Source: Pseudomonadota bacterium (GTDB taxonomy: Bacteria; Pseudomonadota; Alphaproteobacteria; Sphingomonadales; SMXR01). From it: DNA of 64,000 nt. The stretch lies in NCBI GenBank assembly GCA_022566895.1, contig JADFIA010000002.1, forward strand, positions 1 to 64,000, written 5' to 3'. Positions 31,890-41,329 of the stretch are shown here, one piece after another (the stretch's first letter is position 1; every line of letters begins with the position of its first letter). The notes below the pieces were generated by a model that was given only the letters and a program-made list of their open reading frames with translations, was not told the DNA's origin and searched no databases. A program made the translations under genes and the position numbers.

Positions 31890-33058
31890 GCCGCAGATCC
31901 ATCGAGCATCAGCGCAATCAAGCGGCCGTAGATTCGCTTTAATGCGTCGATGTCTTCAGTAAGGGCATATTCGTCCACCGCATGGATTGTCTTGCTGACC
32001 AAGCCAAATTCGACGACCGGGCAATAATCCTTGATATAGCGGGCGTCCGAAGTGCCGCCGCCGGTGGCCAATTCCGGCCGGCTGCCGATCTCTTCGTGGA
32101 TGGCCTTTTCCAGCGCTTCGCTCAGGGGGCCGGGCGCCGTAATGAAGGGTTCGCCCTTTAGCGCAAAGTCCAGCTCGTGCGCCAGCCCCGTTTTCTCGCA
32201 GGCTGTCCTGAGGCTGGCGATCACCTCCTCGCCCGTGTGCAGCGTATTGAAACGCACGTTAAACATCGCCTCGGCGCCCCCCGGGATAACGTTAAAGGCG
32301 TTGACATCGGTCTCCAGGCTGGTGACCTCGAGGTTCGAGGGTTCAAAAAACTCATTGCCATCGTCGAAAGGACCAAGCGGCAGAGCCGCCAGCAGCTGCA
32401 ACAACTTAGGTACCGAATTGTCGGCCCGGTGCGGGTAAGCCACATGCCCTTGTTGTCCCGAAACGGTGAGCCTTACATTGAGGCTGCCGCGGCGGCCGAT
32501 CTTGACCGTCTGCCCCACCTGCTCGGGGTTTGTCGGCTCACCGACAAGGCAGCCTTCGATTTGCTCGCCGCGCTGGCGCAGCCAGTCCAGGACCTTGATC
32601 GTGCCATTCTTGGCCGGACCCTCCTCGTCGCCGGTAATCAAAAGCGAGATTGAGCCGTTTCGAATTCCGCCCGCCGCCCTGAGGTGATCCTCGGCCGCCA
32701 CCACAAAGGCGGCGATCGCGCCTTTCATGTCAGAGGCCCCGCGACCCCACAGACACCCGTCCTCTATGTCGCCGGCAAAGGGTGGCCGGCTCCAGGCCGT
32801 CTCATCGCCAATCGGCACCACATCGAGGTGCCCGGCAAAACAGAGATTGGGTTCCGCCTTGCCGATCCGGGCATAAAGATTGTCCGCAGGTGCATCCGAA
32901 TCGATCCCGAAAGGCAGGCGCCAGCATCGAAAACCGGAAGCCTGAAGCCGCACCGCCAAAGCGTCGAACGCGGCTGAGGTCTCGGGCGTCACCGAGGGGC
33001 AGCACACAAGCTCCCGGGCCAGGGCCACGGCGTGGCTCGGGGTGGTACCGGATGTCAT
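31886..33058 (-). CDS. dapE: Succinyl-diaminopimelate desuccinylase
   Basis: [58 protein letters not shown]; adjacent to dapD. Confidence 0.96.
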   Translation of the reverse strand: MTSGTTPSHAVALARELVCCPSVTPETSAAFDALAVRLQASGFRCWRLPFGIDSDAPADNLYARIGKAEPNLCFAGHLDVVPIGDETAWSRPPFAGDIEDGCLWGRGASDMKGAIAAFVVAAEDHLRAAGGIRNGSISLLITGDEEGPAKNGTIKVLDWLRQRGEQIEGCLVGEPTNPEQVGQTVKIGRRGSLNVRLTVSGQQGHVAYPHRADNSVPKLLQLLAALPLGPFDDGNEFFEPSNLEVTSLETDVNAFNVIPGGAEAMFNVRFNTLHTGEEVIASLRTACEKTGLAHELDFALKGEPFITAPGPLSEALEKAIHEEIGSRPELATGGGTSDARYIKDYCPVVEFGLVSKTIHAVDEYALTEDIDALKRIYGRLIALMLDGSAA

Positions 33059-33921
33059 GTGCCCGGGTCCGCCATGGCTTGGCGCAACAGTTTGTTGATC
33101 GAGGTTTTGGAGCGCGTGCGCGCGTCAACTTTCTTGACGATAATCGCCGCCGCAAGCGCCGGCACAGGTTTGCCGTCGTCGCGCGGTCGTCCCGGCAGAG
33201 TGCCTGGCACTACCACCGACCCGGCGGGCACACGCCCTTTAAAGCGTTGGCCGGTCTGGCGGTCGTAAATGACCGTCGATTGGGAAAGGTAAACACCCAT
33301 GGAGAGAACCGCGCCCGTCTCTACGATGACGCCTTCCGCGATTTCCGAGCGGGCGCCGATAAAACAGTCGTCCTCGATGATCACCGGCCGCGCCTGCACC
33401 GGCTCGAGGACACCGCCAATCCCGACACCGCCGGAGATATGCACGCGATCGCCAACTTGCGCACACGAGCCAACGGTGGCCCAGCTGTCGACCATCGTAT
33501 CCACACCGACCCGCGCCCCGACATTGATAAAGCAGGGCATCAGGACGGCCCCGGGAGCAATATATGCCGAGCGCCGCACCAGGGCGCCCGGCACCACCCG
33601 AAAGCCCGCCTTTTTGAACTCGTCCTCTCCCCAAGTTTGAAATTTTGAAGGGACCTTGTCGAACCATGTGCCCTTAAGTCCCGGTCCGCCTTGGATCAGC
33701 CGGGAATCGGCGAGCCTGAAGGATATCAGGATCGCCTTTTTGATCCAGTCATGGACCATCCAGTTGTCGCCAGATTTCTCTGCGACCCGCAGCTCCCCGG
33801 TATCGAGCGCCGCCAGTACCCGTTCGATCGCTTCCGGCACCGCGTCCTTGTGCGAAAGGGAGCGCTCGTCGCTGGCCTCCCAAGCCCCCGAGATGATGTC
33901 TTTGGCATCCGTCCAACTCAT
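33055..33921 (-). CDS. dapD: Tetrahydrodipicolinate N-succinyltransferase
   Basis: [14 protein letters not shown]; left-handed beta-helix [49 protein letters not shown]. Confidence 0.97.
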   Translation of the reverse strand: MSWTDAKDIISGAWEASDERSLSHKDAVPEAIERVLAALDTGELRVAEKSGDNWMVHDWIKKAILISFRLADSRLIQGGPGLKGTWFDKVPSKFQTWGEDEFKKAGFRVVPGALVRRSAYIAPGAVLMPCFINVGARVGVDTMVDSWATVGSCAQVGDRVHISGGVGIGGVLEPVQARPVIIEDDCFIGARSEIAEGVIVETGAVLSMGVYLSQSTVIYDRQTGQRFKGRVPAGSVVVPGTLPGRPRDDGKPVPALAAAIIVKKVDARTRSKTSINKLLRQAMADPGT

Positions 33922-34652
33922 ATCGCACCGTCCGGATCATCGAGTGCGGCCACAAGACCATTTAGCCAGGCCGTCAGGTCGTCGATCTCGATATCGACAT
34001 GCGTTGCATCATAACCGACCTTGCCCCATTGTCCGCCGGTATTCAGCCACACCGTGGTCATACCCAGGTCGTGAGCCGGCTTGAGGTTGCGCACCATGTC
34101 CTCAACCATCACCGCTCTGTCTGTTTCGATATCGAAGTGACCGACCAGGGCGGCATAGGTCTGCGGGGCCGGTTTGGGCACGAAATCAGCAGCTTCAATA
34201 TCGAAGATGCCGCTGATCTCACCGACTGCCCCGAGGCGCTCCAAGACCGCTTCGGCATGGGCGCGTGTGCCGTTCGTAAAGACATATTTGGCCCCGGGCA
34301 GCCGCCTCAGGCTGTCGACCAGATGCGGGTCGGGTGGAATCACATCGATGTTCACATCGTGGACATAATCCAAAAAATCATGGGGCTCCACGTCGTGGTG
34401 CTCCATCAAGCCGCGCAAGGTGGCGCCGTACTCGACAAGATATTTTTTCTGAATCTCGTAGGCCTCCTCGAGTTCGACCGCCAGAAGGTTGGAGATGAAG
34501 GTTGTCATCCGCTCGCCAACCCGCAGGAAAAGATTAGTCGCTTCCGGATAGAGCGTATTGTCGAGATCCAGGATCCAGTGATGGACATCGGCCGCCCTCA
34601 GGGTAGTGCTGTGGCCCGAAAGTCCCGCTCTACCGATTGCCCGCACATCCAT
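33918..34652 (-). CDS. HAD-superfamily pyrimidine 5'-nucleotidase
   Basis: [31 protein letters not shown] (DLDNTLYP) and [19 protein letters not shown]. Confidence 0.9.
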   Translation of the reverse strand: MDVRAIGRAGLSGHSTTLRAADVHHWILDLDNTLYPEATNLFLRVGERMTTFISNLLAVELEEAYEIQKKYLVEYGATLRGLMEHHDVEPHDFLDYVHDVNIDVIPPDPHLVDSLRRLPGAKYVFTNGTRAHAEAVLERLGAVGEISGIFDIEAADFVPKPAPQTYAALVGHFDIETDRAVMVEDMVRNLKPAHDLGMTTVWLNTGGQWGKVGYDATHVDIEIDDLTAWLNGLVAALDDPDGAI

Positions 34653-34663
34653 GACCGATCTCT

Positions 34664-35329
34664 TTATCCCGCCGCCAGCGCCGCCACCGTGGCTCGCAGT
34701 TCCTCAATACCCCAACCCTTTATCGCACTGGTGGCCAGAATCTCCGGGTGCCGCGCAATCATGGACTTGCTATCCTCGAGGGCCCACTTTGCAGCCCCAT
34801 GATGATCTGCCGCCTTGAGTTTGTCGATCTTGGTGAGCACGATCTGATAATTAACCGCGGCCGCATCGAGCATCTTCATGATCCTGAGATCACTGGGCTT
34901 GATGCGGTGGCGGGCGTCGATCAGCAGCATGACCCGACGCAGATTCGGCCGGCCTTTCAAATAGGCTTCCACAAGGGCCGTCCAGGCGGCAATTTCCGAT
35001 TTGGCAGCCCGTGCGTATCCATAACCGGGCAGGTCGGCCAGATACAAAAAAGGCGCCGCCTGCGGACCCAGTCCAAAAAAATTGACCTGGCGGGTGCGGC
35101 CGGGAGTGTTCGAGGTGCGGGCCAGCGCCCGACGACCCACGAGGGCGTTCAGCAGGCTGGACTTGCCGACGTTCGAGCGGCCGGCGAAGGCCACTTCGGG
35201 CACATCCGGCGGCGGCAATTGGTCGAGGCCGGCCGCGCCGAGGAGAAACGCCACTGGTCCAGCAAAAAGCTTACGGGCAGCTTCAATTTCAGAGGCAGAG
35301 AAGTTGATTCCTTCCGGCGCCCTACTCAT
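34664..35329 (-). CDS. engB: Ribosome biogenesis GTPase EngB/YsxC
   Basis: VAFAGRSNVGKSSLLNALVGRRALARTSNTPGRTRQVNFF; DLPGYGYA. Confidence 0.97.
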   Translation of the reverse strand: MSRAPEGINFSASEIEAARKLFAGPVAFLLGAAGLDQLPPPDVPEVAFAGRSNVGKSSLLNALVGRRALARTSNTPGRTRQVNFFGLGPQAAPFLYLADLPGYGYARAAKSEIAAWTALVEAYLKGRPNLRRVMLLIDARHRIKPSDLRIMKMLDAAAVNYQIVLTKIDKLKAADHHGAAKWALEDSKSMIARHPEILATSAIKGWGIEELRATVAALAAG

Positions 35330-37064
35330 TGCTCACGCTGACGCCCATGCGGCGCATGATGACCCACTGCTGGGTAATCGAGAGGATATTGTTCCAGGTC
35401 CAGTAGATCACCAGGCCGACCGGGAACGAGGCCAGAAGAAAGGTGAAAAAGAACGGCATAAAGGCAAAAATCTTCGCCTGAATCGGATCGGGCGATTGCG
35501 GATTAAGTCGCATCTGCAGCCACATGGTCAGCCCCATAAATATGGGCCAGACGCCGATCAGCAAGAACGTCGGGGCATCCCAGGGGAACAGGCCGAAGCC
35601 GGTAATAAAGGTCAGATCGTCGGGTGCCGAAAGGTCCTGGACCCAGCCGAAGAAGGGTTGCTGGCGCATTTCGATGGTCACAAACAGGGTCTTGTAAAGG
35701 GCGAAAAAGACCGGAATCTGCAAAAGGATAGGCAGGCAGCCGGCGGCCGGGTTGACCTTTTCTTTTTTGTAAAGCGCCATCATCTCCTGCTGCAGCCGCT
35801 GCTTGTCGTCTTCGAAGCGCTTTTTTATCTCCTGCATTTTCGGCTGCAGCTTTTTCATCCGGCTCATGGCCACATATTGCTTGTTGGCCAAGGGGAAGAA
35901 GAGGAGCTTGATCACCATGGTCAAAAGCAGGATCGCGACCCCGAAATTGCCCACCAGCCCATGGAAAAAAACCAGCATCCAGAAAATCGGTTTGGTCAAA
36001 AGATAAAACCAGCCCCAGTCGATGGTGCGGTCAAACAACTCGATGCCGTAGGTTTCTTCATAAGCATCGATGATGCTGACCTCTTTGGCCCCTGCAAATA
36101 GGCGGGTGACCACCTCAATCGCCCCGCCGTCCGGCACCGTGGTCAGTTCACTGGCGATGAAATCCGCCTGATAGCGACCGACAAGACCGTTCTGTCGATA
36201 CACAAATCGGGCTTTGAGGTGGCTCGCCGGATCTGGGATCAGAGCGGCCAGCCAGTATTTGTCGGTAATGCCAAGCCAACCGCCAACCGAGTCATAGGAA
36301 TAGCTGCCGTCGTCCTCCAGATCGCTGTAGTCCACTTCCTGCAATTCGCCCCCAAGAACCCCGAGGGGGCCTTCGTGGAGGATGAAAAAACCTGTAGTCT
36401 CGGGCCGCGTCTTGCGCACAAGAAGACCGTAAGGCGCCAGGCCAATCGGCTGGCCGGACTTGTTTTCGACCCGGTCGGTAATCGTAAATAGGAAGTTTTC
36501 GTCGACCCCGATGGTGCGCGTGAAATAGAGCCCGTGGCCATTGTCCCACCTGAGTTCGACCGGCTGGTCGGTGCTCAATACTCGCGCCTCGCTTTGCCAA
36601 AGCGTATCTGCGGTCGGAACTTGAAGGTCCGAATCGCTGCCCGTCTGCCAGCCGAACTCGGCGTAATAGCCGTCGGGCCGAGCTTTGCGTTTCAGGAGAA
36701 CGATCTTCTCCCGGTCTTCGCCGAGTTTGTCGTAATAATCGCTCAGCACAACATCGTCGATGCGGCCGCCGCGCAGCGAGATCGAGCCTTCCAGCCGGGC
36801 CGAAGCAATCGGCAATCTTGCACTTTCCGTCTCCACTTCCTCGGCCGGTAATGTTGTCGCCTGCGGCAGGACTTCCGGTGTGGCGCCCGCAAGGGTTGGT
36901 GTCTGGTCAACCGACGGCGGAGCTTGAGGGACCTCGGAAGTGGGTTGTGCGCGTTCGGCCTGCTGGGCGGCTTCCTCGGCTGGCGTAACGAAAAACTGCT
37001 GATAGCCCAGCATCACCAGAAGTGAGAGCACGATGGCCATGATGAGATTTTTGTGGTCGTCCAT
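35322..37064 (-). CDS. yidC: Membrane protein insertase YidC
   Basis: MDDHKNLIMAIVLSLLVMLGYQQFF; MSRMKKLQPKMQEIKKRFEDDKQRLQQEMMALYKKEKVNPAAGCLPILLQIPVFFALYKTLF. Confidence 0.98.
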   Translation of the reverse strand: MDDHKNLIMAIVLSLLVMLGYQQFFVTPAEEAAQQAERAQPTSEVPQAPPSVDQTPTLAGATPEVLPQATTLPAEEVETESARLPIASARLEGSISLRGGRIDDVVLSDYYDKLGEDREKIVLLKRKARPDGYYAEFGWQTGSDSDLQVPTADTLWQSEARVLSTDQPVELRWDNGHGLYFTRTIGVDENFLFTITDRVENKSGQPIGLAPYGLLVRKTRPETTGFFILHEGPLGVLGGELQEVDYSDLEDDGSYSYDSVGGWLGITDKYWLAALIPDPASHLKARFVYRQNGLVGRYQADFIASELTTVPDGGAIEVVTRLFAGAKEVSIIDAYEETYGIELFDRTIDWGWFYLLTKPIFWMLVFFHGLVGNFGVAILLLTMVIKLLFFPLANKQYVAMSRMKKLQPKMQEIKKRFEDDKQRLQQEMMALYKKEKVNPAAGCLPILLQIPVFFALYKTLFVTIEMRQQPFFGWVQDLSAPDDLTFITGFGLFPWDAPTFLLIGVWPIFMGLTMWLQMRLNPQSPDPIQAKIFAFMPFFFTFLLASFPVGLVIYWTWNNILSITQQWVIMRRMGVSVSNE

Positions 37065-37091
37065 TCTTATTCCTACGAAGCTGTCCGGGAT

Positions 37092-37364
37092 CTAGTGATC
37101 ATGGAGCCCCTCTGAGTGGCGGCAAGAGGCTCGATTGTCTTTAACCCCGGGGACCGGGTCGTATCCATGGCCGCCCCAAGGCTGACAGCGCAGGACTCGT
37201 CTGACGGCCAGCCAAAAGCCTTTGAGAGCGCCGTGCCGCTCCATGGCCTCGAGCGCATAGGCGCTGCAGCTGGGATCATAGCGGCAAGCGTTCGGAAACA
37301 GCGGCGAGATCGCCACTCTGTACAGGTGAATGGGCGCTGAAAGAACCCTCGCCAAAATGCTCAT
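37092..37364 (-). CDS. yidD: Membrane protein insertion efficiency factor YidD
   Basis: LYRVAISPLFPNACRYDPSCSAYALEAMERHGALKGFWLAVRRVLRCQPWGGHGYDPVP. Confidence 0.97.
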   Translation of the reverse strand: MSILARVLSAPIHLYRVAISPLFPNACRYDPSCSAYALEAMERHGALKGFWLAVRRVLRCQPWGGHGYDPVPGVKDNRASCRHSEGLHDH

Positions 37365-37750
37365 GCCGACCGCTCCACCGCTGTGGTCTTTAATGCCCGC
37401 CGTAAATCCTGTTCCAACAGCGGATAGGGCCGCGAGAGGATGGCGCGGCGTGCAACAAGGACATAATCTCTTCCGGGCTCGGCCTCAAGGGCCATAATGT
37501 TCTTGGCCAGCGACCGCAAGCGCCTTTTGGCCCGGTTGCGTTCGACCGCGTTGCCAACTTTACGGCTTGCGGTAAAGCCGACGCGCAGCTCCGGAGTCAC
37601 TTGGTTCCCGGTTCTGCGGCCAACCTGCAGCAACAGGCCTGGTTCAACCGCCTTGCGGCGGCTGGCCGCCACTCTCAGGAATTCGCTTCTTTTCTTTAGA
37701 ATTTCCAAGCCGAGCGCTCCGCGGTGCGCCCCCCAACTAACCGACCCCAA
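37361..37750 (-). CDS. rnpA: Ribonuclease P protein component
   Basis: RVGFTASRKVGNAVERNRAKRRLRSLAKN; between yidD and rpmH. Confidence 0.95.
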   Translation of the reverse strand: MGSVSWGAHRGALGLEILKKRSEFLRVAASRRKAVEPGLLLQVGRRTGNQVTPELRVGFTASRKVGNAVERNRAKRRLRSLAKNIMALEAEPGRDYVLVARRAILSRPYPLLEQDLRRALKTTAVERSA

Positions 37751-37809
37751 GCCGATGTTTCTATCGACATGACTTTCGCGGCTGGCAACGGACAGGCGTG
37801 GTCTCGAGT

Positions 37810-37944
37810 TTAGGCGGAAAGCCTTTTGCGGCCCTTGGCGCGGCGTGCGTTGAGAACGCGCCGACCGCCGACGGTCGCCTTACGGGCCCGGAAGCCGTGG
37901 CGGCGCTTACGCACCAGGACGCTAGGTTGAAATGTCCTTTTCAC
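37810..37944 (-). CDS. rpmH: 50S ribosomal protein L34 (GTG start, below ORF-track size cutoff)
   Basis: Minus-strand translation (GTG)[56 protein letters not shown]. Confidence 0.97.
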   Translation of the reverse strand: MKRTFQPSVLVRKRRHGFRARKATVGGRRVLNARRAKGRKRLSA

Positions 37945-38256
37945 TCTTTCCTCCGAATTATCCGCCGGCGCCGGCCCTCCAAGTCGGAGCGCTGTTGTGC
38001 CGTATCTCTTCGAAGGCGGTGTATAGCTTCGACCAACCGCAAAGTCAACGGTCGGCAGGGGCCAATAGAGTCGGCGAAAGAATGTCGCAAAACCGCGCCC
38101 AGCCTTGTGCGCGGAGGTTCAGATGGAAACCGCCCAACAAATTACTGGCGAGGCTTCGAAATCCGGATAGATTAGAGGCGGACGGGCGGCACGGGGGACT
38201 CGTAACCAGGCAATCGCACGGGTAAGGGGTGCGAACCGGATAGGGGGAAGTTTCGT

Positions 38257-39651
38257 TTGGCTCGTGGTAGCTTGAGCGCCCGGCTTCTTTTCTTGACCAT
38301 CTGCTTTGTGATGGTGGTCGAGGTGCTGATTTATGTGCCTTCGATCGCCAACTTCAGGCGCGGTTTTCTCGAACAGAAATTGATGGCCGCCCAAGTGGCC
38401 GCCCTCTCGTTTGAGGAGATTCCAGGTCAGGAAGTCAGCGACATGCTGGAGCAGGAAATCCTCGATTCGGCGGATATTCTTGCGGTGATCGTGTTGCGCG
38501 GCGATTCCCGACAGTTGATGCTGCGGCGCCCCTTTCCTTATCCTCTCGTCGCGCGTTTCGGTCTCGACAAGATCAGCTACTTTGATCTTCTAAAAGGCGC
38601 CATCATGACCCTTTGGCGGGGCGGCGAGGGCGTAATCCAGGTGTCTGGACCAACGATTTCGGCCCGCCACGACCGGGTCGAAGTGGTTCTGGCCGAAACC
38701 ACGCTTTACAAGGAGATGCTGGACTTTACCTGGAATGTGCTCGGCGTCTCGATCCTCGTCTCGCTGTTCACCGCCGGCCTGGTCTATCTGTCGCTGGCTT
38801 TTCTGGTCAGCCGGCCGATTGGCCGAATCGTAAAAAGCATAAACCAGTTTCGCAAGAATCCCGAGGGCGCCCCGGAGATCGGGCTATCGAGCACGCGCAA
38901 GGACGAGATCGGCACCGTCGAGCGCGAACTGGCGCGCCTGCAGAACGAAATTCGCAAAGCGCTCAAACAGCGCGCCAATCTGGCCGCGCTCGGCGCCGCG
39001 GTAAGCAAGGTGAACCATGACCTTCGAAATATCCTGGCGACGGCGCAATTGTCCCTCGATCGCCTGGAGACGGTCGATAATCCGGTCGTCAAGACCACGC
39101 TGCCACGGCTCATCCGCTCGGTCGACCGGGCCATCCGCTTTTGCGAGCGAACGCTGAAATATGGCAAGGCCGACGAGCCACCGCCCGAGCGCACGCGGGT
39201 CAGCCTTCACCACCTTATTGAGGAGGTCGAACTGTCTCTGGGCGTTGAAGATATAGAGGAATTGAGCTGGCGGAACGAAGTGCCGGAAGACTTGGTGGCC
39301 TATCTAGATCCGGAGCAGATATTTCGGGTGCTGTTGAATCTGGGCCGCAATTCGGTCCAGGCCATGCGGCGCTCGGGAGATATTCGTTTTGACGCCGAGG
39401 TGGATGCGGCCGGCGAGATTGTGCTCACCGTCTCCGACTCGGGGCCCGGCATACCAGGGCCGGTGCGCGAGCATCTTTTCGTGCCTTTTAAGGGCGGCTC
39501 CGGGGGCAGTACCGGCCTTGGCCTGGCGATCGTCCGCGAGCTCTTGCAGGCCCACGGCGGTGATATCCGGCTCGAGAAGAGCGACGCCCAGGGCACCACC
39601 TTCGCCTTGCGCCTCGGACCGTTATCGAGCGGTCCCGAACCGCGGGCCTGA
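38257..39651 (+). CDS. Sensor histidine kinase (TTG start), orphan
   Basis: Two TM segments, HAMP-like linker, H-box VNHDLRNILATAQLSLDRLE, N-box LLNLGRNSVQAM, G-box SDSGPGIPG and GGSGGSTGLGLAIVRELLQAHGG. No response regulator adjacent. Confidence 0.9.
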   Translation: MARGSLSARLLFLTICFVMVVEVLIYVPSIANFRRGFLEQKLMAAQVAALSFEEIPGQEVSDMLEQEILDSADILAVIVLRGDSRQLMLRRPFPYPLVARFGLDKISYFDLLKGAIMTLWRGGEGVIQVSGPTISARHDRVEVVLAETTLYKEMLDFTWNVLGVSILVSLFTAGLVYLSLAFLVSRPIGRIVKSINQFRKNPEGAPEIGLSSTRKDEIGTVERELARLQNEIRKALKQRANLAALGAAVSKVNHDLRNILATAQLSLDRLETVDNPVVKTTLPRLIRSVDRAIRFCERTLKYGKADEPPPERTRVSLHHLIEEVELSLGVEDIEELSWRNEVPEDLVAYLDPEQIFRVLLNLGRNSVQAMRRSGDIRFDAEVDAAGEIVLTVSDSGPGIPGPVREHLFVPFKGGSGGSTGLGLAIVRELLQAHGGDIRLEKSDAQGTTFALRLGPLSSGPEPRA

Positions 39652-39682
39652 ACCATGCTCTATCGCCTTTGAGTCGGCCGTC

Positions 39683-40213
39683 TCAGCCGGGTCGCCGCGC
39701 TTCGAGCCGTTGACGCTCAGCCGCCAGCACCTGGTCAAGCTCCGCCTTGCGGCCCTCCACCTCAGCCAGAAGTTCGCGCAGCACTTCGCCGCTTCGGCCA
39801 GCTTCGGCTTCGGCCCGCCGCAGATCGAGCGCCAAGAGGCTCAGGCCGTCGGCAGCCTGCGAGACCCGGCTCAGGGCCAGCTGCACGCTGAGCCAGGCCC
39901 GCTCCGCGGCCTCGCCGGACTGGGCCTCGAGCCGCCCGAGAGCCACCTCGTATTCGGCCATCAGCGCGGCAATCTCGGTATTGGAGGCCTGGAGCCGCGC
40001 CCGGCCCTCGGCCGCTGCTTTGGCGATCTCTTGCGGGCCCAGCACGGCTGGCGCCGCCTCTAGGGCCGGCGGCGGCTCTGTGGGTTCTGTAGGTTTATAT
40101 TCGAAACCCTCGATCAGATCTGGCCACTCGGCACTGGCATACTCGCCGCAGGCGGCCAGAAGCAAAGCCGCGAGGACGATCAGGAAGCGGGCGGCAGGAT
40201 TTTGCATAGGCAC
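39683..40213 (-). CDS. Putative lipoprotein with coiled-coil region
   Basis: Lipobox-like MPMQNPAARFLIVLAALLLAACGEYASA; Ala/Glu-rich helical C-terminus. Confidence 0.65.
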   Translation of the reverse strand: MPMQNPAARFLIVLAALLLAACGEYASAEWPDLIEGFEYKPTEPTEPPPALEAAPAVLGPQEIAKAAAEGRARLQASNTEIAALMAEYEVALGRLEAQSGEAAERAWLSVQLALSRVSQAADGLSLLALDLRRAEAEAGRSGEVLRELLAEVEGRKAELDQVLAAERQRLEARRPG

Positions 40214-40347
40214 CTCTTGGCAGCATCGGTACAGCGCCTATATGCAGCGCCCCGGCCATGGTAGCGGAGGCTCCGGGCGGGCTACAAGGAGAAGCTTGAA
40301 TCCCAAGGACAATATGGGTAGGTTCCGGGCCGGACGAAAGACCTTTT

Positions 40348-40424
40348 GCGCTCGTAGCTCAGCTGGATAGAGCACTAGACTACGAATCTAGGGGTCGGGG
40401 GTTCGAATCCCTCCGAGCGCGCCA
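40348..40424 (+). tRNA. tRNA-Arg(ACG), CCA encoded
   Basis: gcgctcgtagctcagctggatagagcactagactacgaatctaggggtcgggggttcgaatccctccgagcgcgcca; anticodon loop CTACGAA; T run after CCA. Confidence 0.96.
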
Positions 40425-40496
40425 CTTTTTCCAATAAACCTCAAATCAAAAGAACCCACAGGATGTAGTGGGTCGCAACCTATGATTCGCAAATTG

Positions 40497-40525
40497 TTGT
40501 GTTCGCAACGCCGACGGGCTAATCT
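40497..40525 (+). promoter_or_regulatory. Candidate promoter of the HTH/CHAT islet
   Basis: TTGTGT - 17 nt - TAATCT about 140 nt upstream of the first HTH ORF; three TCGCAA motifs overlap or precede it. Confidence 0.25.
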
Positions 40526-40663
40526 TTAGTTGGCGACTCGCGAAGGGAGCAGATGCATATGCCCCTCGGACGATGTTATCTGTGGCAAAAGTTAGGCGGC
40601 TCCCTAAATCTGTAGCGCGACCTTTGGAGGACGAAGAAAACTATTTACGGTTAAGGATGGCAA

Positions 40664-40900
40664 ATGAGTAAGGATTCCACCTTGGAACAAGCCCTCTTGG
40701 ACAAGATCGACGTTCTGATCCGGCTTCAGGCGGTCACGTCTGTCGCCAACTTCGATTCACAGAAAGACAAGATATTGTTTCTCGGCAAAGCTGGAGTCTC
40801 GCCAAAGGACATTGCAGAAATTTTGGGAACGAGCGCCAATACGGTCAGTGTGACCCTATCCAGGGCCCGTAACACTTCTGCAAACAAGGGTAAGAAATAG
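40664..40900 (+). CDS. Small sigma-70 region-4-like HTH protein (HTH-1)
   Basis: 78 aa: MSKDSTLEQALLDKIDVLIRLQAVTSVANFDSQKDKILFLGKAGVSPKDIAEILGTSANTVSVTLSRARNTSANKGKK; SPKDIAEILGTSANTVSVTLSRAR resembles sigma region 4.2. Confidence 0.8.
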   Translation: MSKDSTLEQALLDKIDVLIRLQAVTSVANFDSQKDKILFLGKAGVSPKDIAEILGTSANTVSVTLSRARNTSANKGKK

Positions 40901-40919
40901 TTCGACCGGGAGAAAGCAA

Positions 40920-41108
40920 TTGAACGATACACAAGCGAAGGCCCTTATTGAAGAGATGGAGGCCATTAAGAAACTACTGATATTGCAGCTGGTTGGCAGC
41001 GGCACCAAACAGAAAGAAATCGCTCAAATGCTCAAAATCAGCGAGGCGACTATGAGCCGCATGATTCCTAAAGGGATCACGAAACCGGGCGTAAAATCTG
41101 GTTCCTAG
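40920..41108 (+). CDS. Miniature HTH protein (HTH-2), TTG start
   Basis: 62 aa: MNDTQAKALIEEMEAIKKLLILQLVGSGTKQKEIAQMLKISEATMSRMIPKGITKPGVKSGS; GGGAGA RBS upstream of TTG. Confidence 0.75.
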   Translation: MNDTQAKALIEEMEAIKKLLILQLVGSGTKQKEIAQMLKISEATMSRMIPKGITKPGVKSGS

Positions 41109-41139
41109 AAATTTTTTTTACCTACGAAGGGGAGTCTAA

Positions 41140-41328
41140 ATGGATAAGGCGGATTCAAAGAAAATCATATCTGAACTAGAGGCACTAAAGAAGTTGACAA
41201 TTTTGCAGTTGTTGGACAGAGGGTACACTCAAAACCAAATCGCGCTTACGTTGGGCGTAGCCCAGCAAACGATCAGTAAAATGTTTCCAAAAGGCGTGCT
41301 TGGAAAACCAAAGAACAAAGCGGAATAG
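41140..41328 (+). CDS. Miniature HTH protein (HTH-3), paralogue of HTH-2
   Basis: 62 aa: MDKADSKKIISELEALKKLTILQLLDRGYTQNQIALTLGVAQQTISKMFPKGVLGKPKNKAE; AAGGGGAG RBS; aligns along its length with HTH-2. Confidence 0.8.
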   Translation: MDKADSKKIISELEALKKLTILQLLDRGYTQNQIALTLGVAQQTISKMFPKGVLGKPKNKAE

Positions 41329-41329
41329 A

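Noticed and set aside
35082-36101. 339-aa plus-strand ORF
   Set aside because: Antisense of engB/yidC, with Gln/Lys/His-rich content typical of antisense to membrane-protein genes.
38140-38250. Possible structured ncRNA upstream of the histidine kinase (direct CCGGATAG copies)
   Set aside because: Only short repeats and no convincing hairpin or terminator; not matched to a known RNA family by eye.
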